Source of the DNA: DATJFH01 sp035495815
Lineage (GTDB): Bacteria > Acidobacteriota > Terriglobia > Bryobacterales > Bryobacteraceae
Direction of reading: 5' to 3'
Length of the DNA stretch: 21,505 bases
Assembly: GCA_035495815.1 (NCBI GenBank)
Contig: DATJFH010000307.1
Span: 1-21,505 of the forward strand
Below are positions 1 to 8,977 of this stretch, piece after piece (the stretch's first letter is position 1; the number at the start of each line of letters is the position of its first letter). Under the pieces are notes generated by a model that was not told where the DNA came from, made no database searches, and worked only from the letters and a program-made list of their open reading frames with translations. Both the position numbers and the translations under genes were made by a program.

Positions 1-394
1 AGTAAACCAGCATCTCCTGGAGTCCGAGGAAGTACCATGGCGCCTTGGACGGATTCATGGTGAGGGTCGGATTGGCCGGCTCTTCTAGGGGGGCGTTGAG
101 CGTGATCGACCACACCATCAGGATGACGGTGACGATGATGGTCGCCAGCAGTTCGATGCGCAGCAGAAACGGCCAGACATGCACTTCCTTGGCCCAACCC
201 GGCCGCCAGGGCTGAGTCTTGCGGTGGTGAGTCTTGGCCATCGCCGGGTCGGCTTCGAGTTGCGCGATCAGCCGGTCATTGGCGAAGGCCTGGCGCAATC
301 CATACCAGGTGTAGTAAGGGACAACGAACAGGAGCAGCACGATCGGAACGTTGTCCGGCAAGCTGACGATAGTCCAAAGTTGATGCCAGTCCAT
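1..394 (-). CDS. qcrC: Cytochrome b C-terminal domain (subunit IV-like) of menaquinol:cytochrome c reductase, partial
   Basis: This is the first 131 codons of a gene whose 3' end lies beyond the left edge. It starts at the ATG whose complement is at 392-394, behind a GGGG-type ribosome site. Visible features are a membrane segment at residues 17-35, a polar loop, and a second membrane segment at about 75-97. A subunit IV-type quinol-site stretch follows at 117-126 (KAPWYFLGLQ), with APWY where mitochondrial cytochrome b has PEWY. In the family this half forms helices E onward and part of the Qo site of the bc complex in the cytoplasmic membrane. In many Gram-positive and acidobacterial relatives it is fused to a cytochrome c domain; whether that is so here cannot be seen. 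It follows the cytochrome b N-terminal gene by 74 bp, so the cytochrome b is split. The family call is strong; the symbol follows Bacillus usage and is less sure. Confidence 0.85.
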   Translation of the reverse strand, partial: MDWHQLWTIVSLPDNVPIVLLLFVVPYYTWYGLRQAFANDRLIAQLEADPAMAKTHHRKTQPWRPGWAKEVHVWPFLLRIELLATIIVTVILMVWSITLNAPLEEPANPTLTMNPSKAPWYFLGLQEMLVY

Positions 395-468
395 ATGAAC
401 CCCAAGTCAAAAGGCGATAAGCAAAAAGCACGAGTCAAACGCGCGGCAGGAGAAAGACCGTGGCCTGC

Positions 469-1410
469 TCATATTTTTTTCTCAGGCTTGATCTCGGACT
501 CCAGCATCACGGGCGCGGGGCCGGAAATGCCGCCGTCCTTTCTCACGCGCCAGAAGTGTACCACCATGAACGCCGAGGCGATGATCGGAATCGCTACGCA
601 GTGCCAGATGTAGGCGCGCAGCAGCGCGTTCGAATCCACGATCGAACCTCCCAGCAGCCCGAAGCGGACGTCGTTGAACGGGGTCATGCCGAACATCGCG
701 CCGAACGGTCCGTCGTGGCCGAGCAGCGGCGTGGCGCGGGCCATATTGGTTCCTACCGTGACCGCCCAGAAGCCCAGCTGATCGTCCGGGAGCAGGTAAC
801 CGGTGAAGCTCAGCAGCAGCGTCAGCACGAGCAGGATGACGCCTACTACCCAGTTGAATTCACGCGGCTTCTTATAAGATCCGGTGAGGTACACGCGGAA
901 CATGTGCAACTCGATCATGATCACCATGAGGTGCGCGCCCCAGCGGTGCATATTGCGGAGAAGCTTACCGAAGGGCACGTCGTGCTCGAGGTAGAGGATG
1001 TCCCGGAAAGCCACCACCTTGGACGGGTGGTAATAGAACATTAACAGCGTTCCCGTAAACACCAGGGTGATGTAGACATAGAACGTCATGCCGCCCATGC
1101 CCCAGGTGTACCCGTAGGCTACGGCGTCGCGATTGATTTTGGCCGGGTGCAGGTGCAGGAATACGTTGGAGAGCACGCCCAGCGCGCGGCTGCGTGGCGT
1201 CTCGTCGTGCTTGACACGGAGAATCGACTTGAAAAGGTCGGTTTTCTCCGGTTGTTTAAGCGCCTTGAGCTCTTCGGCGGCACGCTCGCGAACGATTTTG
1301 CTTTCCTCGATCAGCGTGGCCAGTTTCGTTTTACCGTTACCGCCGTTTGGCGGCGCGGCCGGTGTTCCGTTCGAAACCGGATTCCCGTTTTTTCCGTTTC
1401 CTTCTGCCAT
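469..1410 (-). CDS. qcrB: Cytochrome b N-terminal domain (b6-like) of menaquinol:cytochrome c reductase
   Basis: This 313-residue membrane protein carries the two b hemes of the bc complex and passes electrons from menaquinol across the membrane. The heme ligands are visible in the expected spacing: H155 and H169 (i, i+14), then H270 and H285 (i, i+15), the b6-type pattern. Hydrophobic helices lie at about 106-127, 155-176, 187-207 and 267-287. Residues 1-70 form a Gly/Asn/Pro-rich then charged extension not found in plain b6 proteins. The ATG at 1410 is preceded by a good ribosome site (GAGAGG, 8 nt away) and lies only 12 nt after the Rieske stop, so the two are surely co-transcribed. The C-terminal half is encoded separately downstream (1-394). 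Confidence 0.93.
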   Translation of the reverse strand: MAEGNGKNGNPVSNGTPAAPPNGGNGKTKLATLIEESKIVRERAAEELKALKQPEKTDLFKSILRVKHDETPRSRALGVLSNVFLHLHPAKINRDAVAYGYTWGMGGMTFYVYITLVFTGTLLMFYYHPSKVVAFRDILYLEHDVPFGKLLRNMHRWGAHLMVIMIELHMFRVYLTGSYKKPREFNWVVGVILLVLTLLLSFTGYLLPDDQLGFWAVTVGTNMARATPLLGHDGPFGAMFGMTPFNDVRFGLLGGSIVDSNALLRAYIWHCVAIPIIASAFMVVHFWRVRKDGGISGPAPVMLESEIKPEKKI

Positions 1411-1422
1411 ATGGGTAACCTC

Positions 1423-2025
1423 TCAGATCCGGATGATGGCGCCCGGATCGCCGAACTGTGACCGCTCGCCTTTGGGCCATCGATAAACGCGGCTCAAGTC
1501 CACAAGAATCTGGCCCTCCGGATCAAGCTCGACATGCGCGCGGTCCATCGGCCGCGGCGCCGGTCCCTCGAAATTTACGCCCTCCGGATCGTATCCGCTG
1601 CCGTGGCATGGACACTTGAATTTGTTTTCACTGGCCTTCCAGTCCGGCGTGCAGCCGAGATGCGTACAGATGGCCGAGATCACGAAGATCCCTTCGGTGT
1701 TGCGGACCACCCAGATGCGGTGCGCATTCTGAAACTTCGTGTCCACGCCGAAACCGAAATCGGAGGGATATCCGATCGTGAACGAGGTCTTGGGCTCGAA
1801 CAGTGTGCGCGGCAGGAAGAACCGCAGGAACATCACGAAATTTACGCCGAGAAATCCCAGCACCGACGCCATGACAAAACGGCGGCGGCGGGCGATCTGT
1901 TTGCTTTCATCGCCGTCGTCCGGGCCGGCCAGAATCTGGCGCAGCGCATCGGCGATTCCGGGCTTGACTGGTTTCGGTGGAGGCGCGGCGGCGCCGGCCG
2001 GTTTTTCAGCGATTGGATTCGACAT
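1423..2025 (-). CDS. qcrA: Rieske [2Fe-2S] iron-sulfur protein of the bc complex
   Basis: This 200-residue protein is the high-potential iron-sulfur subunit that takes the first electron from quinol at the Qo site. The cluster motifs are complete: C120-T-H122-L-G-C125 and C138-P-C140-H141. In the family C120, H122, C138 and H141 are ligands and C125/C140 form a disulfide. A basic stretch (RRRR at 46-49) precedes one membrane anchor at about 50-70. The first 45 residues are Pro/Ala-rich and cytoplasmic. It is the first gene of the bc cluster; the 395 bp before it hold a TATACT box and a leader hairpin near the start codon, described separately. The ribosome site is weak (GGGG). Confidence 0.94.
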   Translation of the reverse strand: MSNPIAEKPAGAAAPPPKPVKPGIADALRQILAGPDDGDESKQIARRRRFVMASVLGFLGVNFVMFLRFFLPRTLFEPKTSFTIGYPSDFGFGVDTKFQNAHRIWVVRNTEGIFVISAICTHLGCTPDWKASENKFKCPCHGSGYDPEGVNFEGPAPRPMDRAHVELDPEGQILVDLSRVYRWPKGERSQFGDPGAIIRI

Positions 2026-2037
2026 GTAAGCCCCAGG

Positions 2038-2054
2038 GACCCCGCGGAGGGGTC
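2038..2054 (-). promoter_or_regulatory. GC-rich hairpin in the leader just before the Rieske start codon
   Basis: GACCCC and GGGGTC form a perfect 6-bp inverted repeat around a 5-nt loop. It ends 12 nt before the Rieske ATG and lies between the start codon and the TATACT box at 2082-2087. In an mRNA it would sit directly upstream of the weak GGGG ribosome site. A role in translation control is inference only. Confidence 0.3.
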
Positions 2055-2081
2055 GGCATTGTCCGTGTTTTCAGATCAGTT

Positions 2082-2087
2082 AGTATA
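2082..2087 (-). promoter_or_regulatory. Candidate -10 box (TATACT) for the bc-complex genes
   Basis: On the minus strand this reads TATACT, one mismatch from the sigma-70 -10 consensus, in the gene-free region before the Rieske gene. The implied start near 2075 would give a leader of about 50 nt containing the GC hairpin. No convincing -35 hexamer lies 16-18 bp upstream. Confidence 0.35.
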
Positions 2088-2420
2088 CAACTTCCGGAAA
2101 CGATGTTGGGGAAATTGGAAACGAGGGAAGGCCGGCAATCAGGATGCTGGAATCGGCGCCTATGCTTTTATAAAATATGCTGCTGCTACAAAATGAACGA
2201 TTGTACTCAAAGCCGATCCGCAATGCCCGCCGCCCGGGTTGGCCCACATCCCCCCTAAAGTTCAACACACTGTCATACCACCCGATTTTGTTTTTTGCAA
2301 GTGTGACAAGCGGAGCGAAGCATGCGGGCCCGAGCATTGCGCCGGGCGCTTCGACACGTTCCGGCGGGGATTGCGAGTGGAACGGCCTGCCCTGCCTGAC
2401 TGCCTCGAGCAAAACGAGCC

Positions 2421-4325
<1,905 letters not shown>

Positions 4326-4394
4326 ACAGGCAGAGCCCCGCCGGCCGGGATTTGGGTAAGAAGGAACATCGGATACTTCTATTTTAGGAGATTG

Positions 4395-4420
4395 GAGCCG
4401 GGTCAGGCGTGACCGGACTC
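4395..4420 (-). terminator. Imperfect hairpin overlapping the stop codon of the subunit 3-like gene
   Basis: GAG-CC-GGTCA pairs with TGACC-GG-CTC around a 4-nt loop, giving about 10 pairs with two one-base bulges. It spans the TGA stop at 4403-4405 and is followed in the minus direction by CAATCTCC, not a T-run. It may stop or attenuate transcription before the ABC-F gene, but it is not a textbook terminator. Confidence 0.25.
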
Positions 4421-4924
4421 TTTGCAGGCAAAGCTGGACGGGACGCGTCCGCCCTTGTTCAACTCCTTGAAGCCGATCTCGGTCGCGTAATACGTGGATG
4501 AGGTCAGACTCTTGGCCAGCCGGAAGAACTGATTTCCCGGGCCGGACCCGGTGTCCATCGCCTGCAACATGGCCACCTGCTCGGATTCGGAACAACGCAC
4601 GAAGGGCTTTCCATACTGGCGGATCGCCTGCCCGTCAAGCCAGGCCAGACCTTCGAGGAACCGCTGCTGATCGGCCGCCGGGCCGTCGTGCAGCAACTTG
4701 TCCAGGTGGCGGTTGACGAGCGCCAGCTTGGCGCCCGGCGTATCGGTCGCCGGGATAATCCGCTCGGTCAGGGCGATCACAGTTTCGTTCTGGTGCGCGT
4801 CGAACAACTGAGGAGTCCACGCGGCTTGGGGCGCAATCGCCGCCGTTGGCGCGTGCTGTTGGGCCAGCGCCGCCGGGACCGCGGCAGCGGATGCTCCGAT
4901 CTTCAGCAGGTCTCTTCGCTTCAT
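4403..4924 (-). CDS. Tat-exported gluconate 2-dehydrogenase subunit 3-like protein
   Basis: The protein has 173 residues. It starts with a twin-arginine signal (KRRDLLKIGAS, then an Ala-rich stretch to about residue 22), and the mature part resembles the gluconate 2-dehydrogenase subunit 3 family. Visible family-like features include TERIIPATDTPGA near residues 53-65, a Leu-rich helical middle, and YYATEIGF near residues 144-151. In the family this small subunit is exported with a flavin-bearing GMC-type large subunit and supports periplasmic sugar or alcohol oxidation. No GMC large subunit lies in this window. The neighbour 59 bp upstream is instead a propeller/HEAT/cytochrome c lipoprotein. 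The ATG at 4924 was chosen over one 14 codons earlier because it places the Tat motif at the N-terminus. Substrate and partner are unknown. Confidence 0.8.
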   Translation of the reverse strand: MKRRDLLKIGASAAAVPAALAQQHAPTAAIAPQAAWTPQLFDAHQNETVIALTERIIPATDTPGAKLALVNRHLDKLLHDGPAADQQRFLEGLAWLDGQAIRQYGKPFVRCSESEQVAMLQAMDTGSGPGNQFFRLAKSLTSSTYYATEIGFKELNKGGRVPSSFACKESGHA

Positions 4925-4983
4925 CGGTACGGTTTCATGATGCCATGCGCGGCGTGTAGGCTGCAACGAGAGATCCGGGTCCG

Positions 4984-7935
4984 CTACAACCCGCCCCGCA
5001 GATAAGCAATCACGTCCGCCAGGCCCTGCTTGTCGATGGACTTCTCCAGCTCCTCCGGCATCAGCGAAATGCTGGACGCGCGTATCTCCTGGATATTCGC
5101 CCGGAGAATGGTTTCGTCGCCCTCCTCGGCCCCGCCCCGCAGCGTGATCACCGCAGGCGATTCGTTCGCCAGCACGCCGTCATGCACGTGGCCGTCCCTG
5201 GTGGTCACGATGTAGTGGGTGAACTGGGGCTCGATCGCATAGCTCGGATTGAGTATGGACGTCAGCAGCTCGTCGCGGGTCTTGTTGTTGATGCCCGAAA
5301 GATCGGGTCCGACGCGTCCGCCCTGCTTCCGCGGCATGTGGCACTTCGCGCAGTTCTCATCGAACAGCGACTTCCCCCGGCCGACGTCGCCTTTGAGATT
5401 CAGCACGTCCGCGTACGCCTCGACAACCTTCGCGCGGTCGCCCGCCTGATTCTTGAGGACGCTCCGGGCACGGTCGCCTTGCTCAAGCAGCCGGGTCCGC
5501 GCGGCCACGTCGAGCGCCGCCACCTCCACCTGTCCGTCTTCGAGCGCCTTGAGCAGCACGGGGACCCGCGGCTTCACGCTCAACATGGCCGCGACCACTT
5601 TGACGCGCGCCGCCGGACTGTAACCGCGCCAGTAATGCAGCAGGGTTCCCGGGACCGACGGATCGTCGAAAGCGGCCAGCGTTTCAACGGACGCAGTCTG
5701 CAGCTCCGGGGGAGCGTTCGACTCCAGTATTTTCTTCACCACTTCGTCCGCCTGGGCGAAGCGGCCGCCGCGCAGCGCCCGGATCGCCACTACCCTGCGC
5801 TTTAGCGGGGCCTTCGCATCGAGCGCATCCGCGGCCGCCTTTGCGACCAGGGCGCGGAGCTCGAAATGCCGCGCCACCTCCCAGGCGGCGTCACGGACCG
5901 GTTCGGACTGGCTGTCGATCAGGGCCATCAGCGGCGCTTCCGCCGCTGGAGCCTTGAGTCCGGCGGCGCCGGTGAGCCTCAGTCCTTTCGCCAGTCCGTT
6001 CAGCGCCGGCGCTGGCTCCTTCATCTTGGCCATCACCGCGAGAGCCTGCGACAGCTCCGCCGGATTGCGCCGTCCACCGACCAGCGTCGCCAACGGCGGA
6101 ACGATTTCGGTGACATTGCGGGTGATCATGGTCTGCAGGAACGCGCCCGCCGAATCGCCGACGGAGCTGAGCACGGCTACCCGGAACCAGCGGTCCTTGT
6201 CATGATTCGCGGCGATTGCCGCCAGCGCCCCGAGGCTGCGCGGGTCCTTCAATTGCCCCAGCGAGAAGGCGAGCTGAAATTGCACGCGAGGCTCGGGGTC
6301 CGACGCCAGGGCCAGCACCGGTCCCGCCAGCCGCGGCAGGAATCCCTCCGCCAGACGCACCGCATGCTCGCGGATACCGGCGTGCGGGTCCTTGAGGGCG
6401 CGCTCGACGTCCCCCGCCTCCAGACCGCCGAGCCCTTCGAGAGTCCAGAGAGCGTGCAGCCTGGCCAGCGGGTTCTCCGATCTGGTCAATGCCCGCAGCG
6501 CGGGAATCGCCGACTTCTCCTGTCTCTCGAGCAGCAGCCGCTGCGCGGTCTGGCGATGCCAGCCGTTCTCATGGCCGAGCGTCTTCACCAGTTCCTCGAC
6601 CGAAGCCGCGCCCAGGTTCGGCTTCAGGCCGCGCGTCAGCCGTGGTTTGTTCGGGACCAAACGGTAGATGCGGCCCATCGTGTCGCCGCTCCAGAAGTTC
6701 ATGTTCTTCTTGATCGATTCGGGAATCGATTCCGGCGTCTCGATAAACTCCCGGTAAATATCCGTCATATACAAATTGCCGTCGGGGGCGTTGGCGAAGT
6801 TGCAGATTCGCGACCAGGAATCGGTGGACGCCATGAACTCCACGCCTTCCTTGGCGCGGCTGGCGGTAAAGGTGACGCCCGCCGGCTTCACGATATCGCG
6901 GTGGACCAGGTTCCCATTCACGTCGCCGGTCAAAATATTGCCGACATATTCGGGCGGAAATGCGTCGCCTGTGTACACCGTGCCACCGCTGGCGGCCGTA
7001 AAGAATCCTCCCACCTCTTCTTTGCGGTTCAGGTTGTTTTCGTCATAGCGCTTCTGGCGGATGGCAGTGCGCTGCTCGCGCCAGGCTTGCGGCTTGGTCA
7101 ACGGAAACACCCGGACCGAGGGCTGGCCGTGATCCGAGATGTCGGTCTCGGCTGCGCCGGGATCGAGGAGCGGCGAGCGCGCCAGGTACTGCATCGGCAG
7201 CACGACATTCCGCAGATGCACGGTGTTTTGGGTCGAAAAGCGATTGCCCCAGTTATCGAACGTCATTCCGAACTGAGTCGGGCCGGAAGCGGCTTCCGCC
7301 ACTCCCCGGATCAAGTGAAAACGAAAGTCGCCGCCGCGTACCTCGATGGGCGGGCGCTCGGGATGCTCGACGGACGTAATCCGCCCTTCGTGCCCCATGT
7401 TGGCGGCATAGACCCAGTTGTCCACGCCCAGCCGCAGGTTGGTGATCCGGCCTTCCGGATTGAACTTTCCGAAACCGGTATAGAGAACCTTGCGGACGTC
7501 GGCCTTGCCGTCTCCGTTGGTGTCCTGCATGAACAGGATGTCGGGCGCGCTGGTGACGATCAGGCCGCCCTTCCACGGCATGAGGCCGCTGACTTCGAGC
7601 ACCTGGTCGGCGTAGATGACGCTGCGGTCGAGCTTGCCGTCGCCATCGGTATCTTCGAGCAGGCGAATGCGCGAACGGGCGGGCTTTCCGGGCGGGGGAT
7701 CTTCGGGGTAGTCGAGCATTTCGGCGACGTAGACGCGGCCGTTCTCGTCGAATGCCATTTCGACGGGATCCACGACCTGCGGCTCGGCGGCGAACAGCTC
7801 AAGACGAAAGTCCTCGCTGAGATGGAAGCTCTTCAGGGCTTCCTGAGGAGAAAGGGCGGGCGCGCCTGCCGGCTTCCGCGCGCAGGAGAGCAGCGCCAGA
7901 AACGCCAGCAGCAGCACGGGTCTTGATTGTTTCAT
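4984..7935 (-). CDS. Lipoprotein with membrane-bound dehydrogenase-type propeller, HEAT repeats and C-terminal cytochrome c
   Basis: This 983-residue protein matches the 'PVC-type heme-binding CxxCH' architecture. A lipoprotein signal ends at LLSC (Cys18). Residues about 35-430 resemble the putative membrane-bound dehydrogenase (beta-propeller) domain, including Asp-rich DTDGDGK and DTNGDGK segments that could bind calcium. Residues about 440-830 are HEAT-like helical repeats. The C-terminus is a heme domain with CAKCH (C862, C865, H866) and a likely distal Met959 in SLMPEE. In the family such proteins are thought to oxidise sugars or alcohols outside the cytoplasmic membrane, but the substrate is unknown. 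It lies 40 bp after the HEAT gene at 7976-8977 and 59 bp before the Tat-exported subunit 3-like gene. A perfect TATAAT lies 9 nt before its ATG. No obvious ribosome site is present. Confidence 0.88.
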   Translation of the reverse strand: MKQSRPVLLLAFLALLSCARKPAGAPALSPQEALKSFHLSEDFRLELFAAEPQVVDPVEMAFDENGRVYVAEMLDYPEDPPPGKPARSRIRLLEDTDGDGKLDRSVIYADQVLEVSGLMPWKGGLIVTSAPDILFMQDTNGDGKADVRKVLYTGFGKFNPEGRITNLRLGVDNWVYAANMGHEGRITSVEHPERPPIEVRGGDFRFHLIRGVAEAASGPTQFGMTFDNWGNRFSTQNTVHLRNVVLPMQYLARSPLLDPGAAETDISDHGQPSVRVFPLTKPQAWREQRTAIRQKRYDENNLNRKEEVGGFFTAASGGTVYTGDAFPPEYVGNILTGDVNGNLVHRDIVKPAGVTFTASRAKEGVEFMASTDSWSRICNFANAPDGNLYMTDIYREFIETPESIPESIKKNMNFWSGDTMGRIYRLVPNKPRLTRGLKPNLGAASVEELVKTLGHENGWHRQTAQRLLLERQEKSAIPALRALTRSENPLARLHALWTLEGLGGLEAGDVERALKDPHAGIREHAVRLAEGFLPRLAGPVLALASDPEPRVQFQLAFSLGQLKDPRSLGALAAIAANHDKDRWFRVAVLSSVGDSAGAFLQTMITRNVTEIVPPLATLVGGRRNPAELSQALAVMAKMKEPAPALNGLAKGLRLTGAAGLKAPAAEAPLMALIDSQSEPVRDAAWEVARHFELRALVAKAAADALDAKAPLKRRVVAIRALRGGRFAQADEVVKKILESNAPPELQTASVETLAAFDDPSVPGTLLHYWRGYSPAARVKVVAAMLSVKPRVPVLLKALEDGQVEVAALDVAARTRLLEQGDRARSVLKNQAGDRAKVVEAYADVLNLKGDVGRGKSLFDENCAKCHMPRKQGGRVGPDLSGINNKTRDELLTSILNPSYAIEPQFTHYIVTTRDGHVHDGVLANESPAVITLRGGAEEGDETILRANIQEIRASSISLMPEELEKSIDKQGLADVIAYLRGGL

Positions 7936-7944
7936 CCAGACCCA

Positions 7945-7950
7945 ATTATA
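7945..7950 (-). promoter_or_regulatory. TATAAT -10 box 9 nt before the cytochrome c lipoprotein start
   Basis: The minus strand reads TATAAT followed by 9 nt and the ATG at 7935. With a usual 6-8 nt spacing the transcript would begin 1-3 nt before the ATG, so the mRNA could be nearly leaderless. No -35 consensus is visible. The box would give this gene its own promoter inside the longer minus-strand gene series. Confidence 0.4.
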
Positions 7951-7975
7951 GAGGCAAGCCGGCCCGGGGCCCGCG

Positions 7976-8977
7976 CTACGGTCTGGCTTTCAACACGTCC
8001 TCGAAGAAAGCGATGGCCCGCGAATCCCTGGACTGCGCCAGGGACGACATCGCCTGCTTTCTCACCTCGGCATTCCTGCTCGTCTTCGCCAGGCCGATCA
8101 GCAGGGGGATCCCCTCGCCGTCGGGCAGATGCTGCAGCGCGGACACGGCGCGCCGCTTGACTTCGCGATCGGAGTCGCTCTCGATGGCTTCCTGAATGGT
8201 CTTCACCGACTGCTTGCCTGCCTGCCGGGAAAGCGTGTACAGAGCCTGGCCGCGGACCTTCGGGCTGCGGTCGTTGCGGGCGGTGACGATGACCAGATCC
8301 ACTGCCTCAGCCTCCTTGCGCTGCGCCAGAGACTGCACGGCGCGCTCCCGCACGCGGTCGCTGGGGTCGGAAGCCAGGACTTTCTTGAGCGCCTCGAACC
8401 GGCGGGGGTTGCCGGCCAATCCCAGCCATTGCACGGCCTTCTGCCGCACGGCTTCGGGCTGGCTGAACGCAACGAACTGCTCCAGGGCGGCGTCCGCCGC
8501 GGCGCCGGCGTGCATTCCGATGGCATTGATCGCCGAATCGGAGCTCCGGTCCGGGCCGGCGGCAAGGCGGGTCAGGAGCGCGACGCTGTCGGCCGGCCGC
8601 ACGTCGGTCAGCCAGTGGACCGGCACGCCGCCGGCATCGATGTCGCAATCCGGCGCCAAGGTACGGATCCTGCCCACCTGGCCGGCATCCGCCCGGTAGA
8701 GGACCATCACCTCGCCCGGCGGCTCGAGATGGACCGTGCCGCCGGCCACGATGAACTCGCCGTCCCGCCAGTAGGAATCGCAGCCGAAATAGCGCCCTCG
8801 GGCCGCCGGAACCGTGTAGGCGATCCAGGCCGGCTGGGGCTGCGCCGTGGTCAGCGTCCGGAACACGCTCTCGAGTCCCGACTGCGCCGACCGCGTATCC
8901 AGTTGGGCGTTCACCAGCTTCTTGGGCTGCGCGGCCGCGGACAGCGCGGCAACCAGAAGCAACAGCGGGGTTCTCAC
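7976..8977 (-). CDS. Secreted HEAT-repeat protein
   Basis: The protein has 333 residues with a cleavable signal peptide (about 1-17, Leu/Ala-rich, ending AAAQ). Residues 20-130 form a domain I do not recognise, with several aromatic residues and two Cys. From about 135 to the end are repeated 30-residue helical pairs of HEAT type, with recurring patterns such as VRERAVQSLAQ, VKRRAVSALQ and VRKQAMSSLAQ. HEAT solenoids usually bind other proteins; no catalytic motif is seen. The start is GTG at 8977, overlapping the TGA of the preceding gene by four bases (GTGA), a sign of translational coupling. It is the last gene of the sigma/anti-sigma/HEAT unit. Partner and function are unknown. Confidence 0.82.
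   Translation of the reverse strand: MRTPLLLLVAALSAAAQPKKLVNAQLDTRSAQSGLESVFRTLTTAQPQPAWIAYTVPAARGRYFGCDSYWRDGEFIVAGGTVHLEPPGEVMVLYRADAGQVGRIRTLAPDCDIDAGGVPVHWLTDVRPADSVALLTRLAAGPDRSSDSAINAIGMHAGAAADAALEQFVAFSQPEAVRQKAVQWLGLAGNPRRFEALKKVLASDPSDRVRERAVQSLAQRKEAEAVDLVIVTARNDRSPKVRGQALYTLSRQAGKQSVKTIQEAIESDSDREVKRRAVSALQHLPDGEGIPLLIGLAKTSRNAEVRKQAMSSLAQSRDSRAIAFFEDVLKARP

Larger units (their letters stand above)
2026..2420. other. Gene-free region between the ABC-F gene and the bc-complex genes
   Basis: No protein with recognisable features is encoded in this 395-bp stretch on either strand. It is locally richer in A+T than its surroundings, mainly at 2080-2210 and 2270-2310. It holds the TATACT box and leader hairpin described separately. 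A second weak promoter-like pair on the minus strand near 2270-2307 reads TTGCAA, 17 nt, TATGAC. An A/T-rich patch at 2163-2180 contains TTTATAAAA. It probably contains the promoter for the respiratory genes and the end of the ABC-F transcript. No strong hairpin with a T-run was seen after the ABC-F stop. Confidence 0.5.

Noticed and set aside
5866..7926. A plus-strand open frame of 686 codons opposite the cytochrome c lipoprotein gene
   Set aside because: Its translation is Arg/His/Gln-rich without any domain, while the minus strand has lipobox, propeller, HEAT and CxxCH motifs. It is a GC-rich antisense shadow.
7936..7986. CCAGACC (7936-7942) and GGTCTGG (7980-7986) as an operator-like inverted repeat
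   Set aside because: The arms are only 7 bp, 37 nt apart, and one overlaps the end of a coding region; this is expected by chance.
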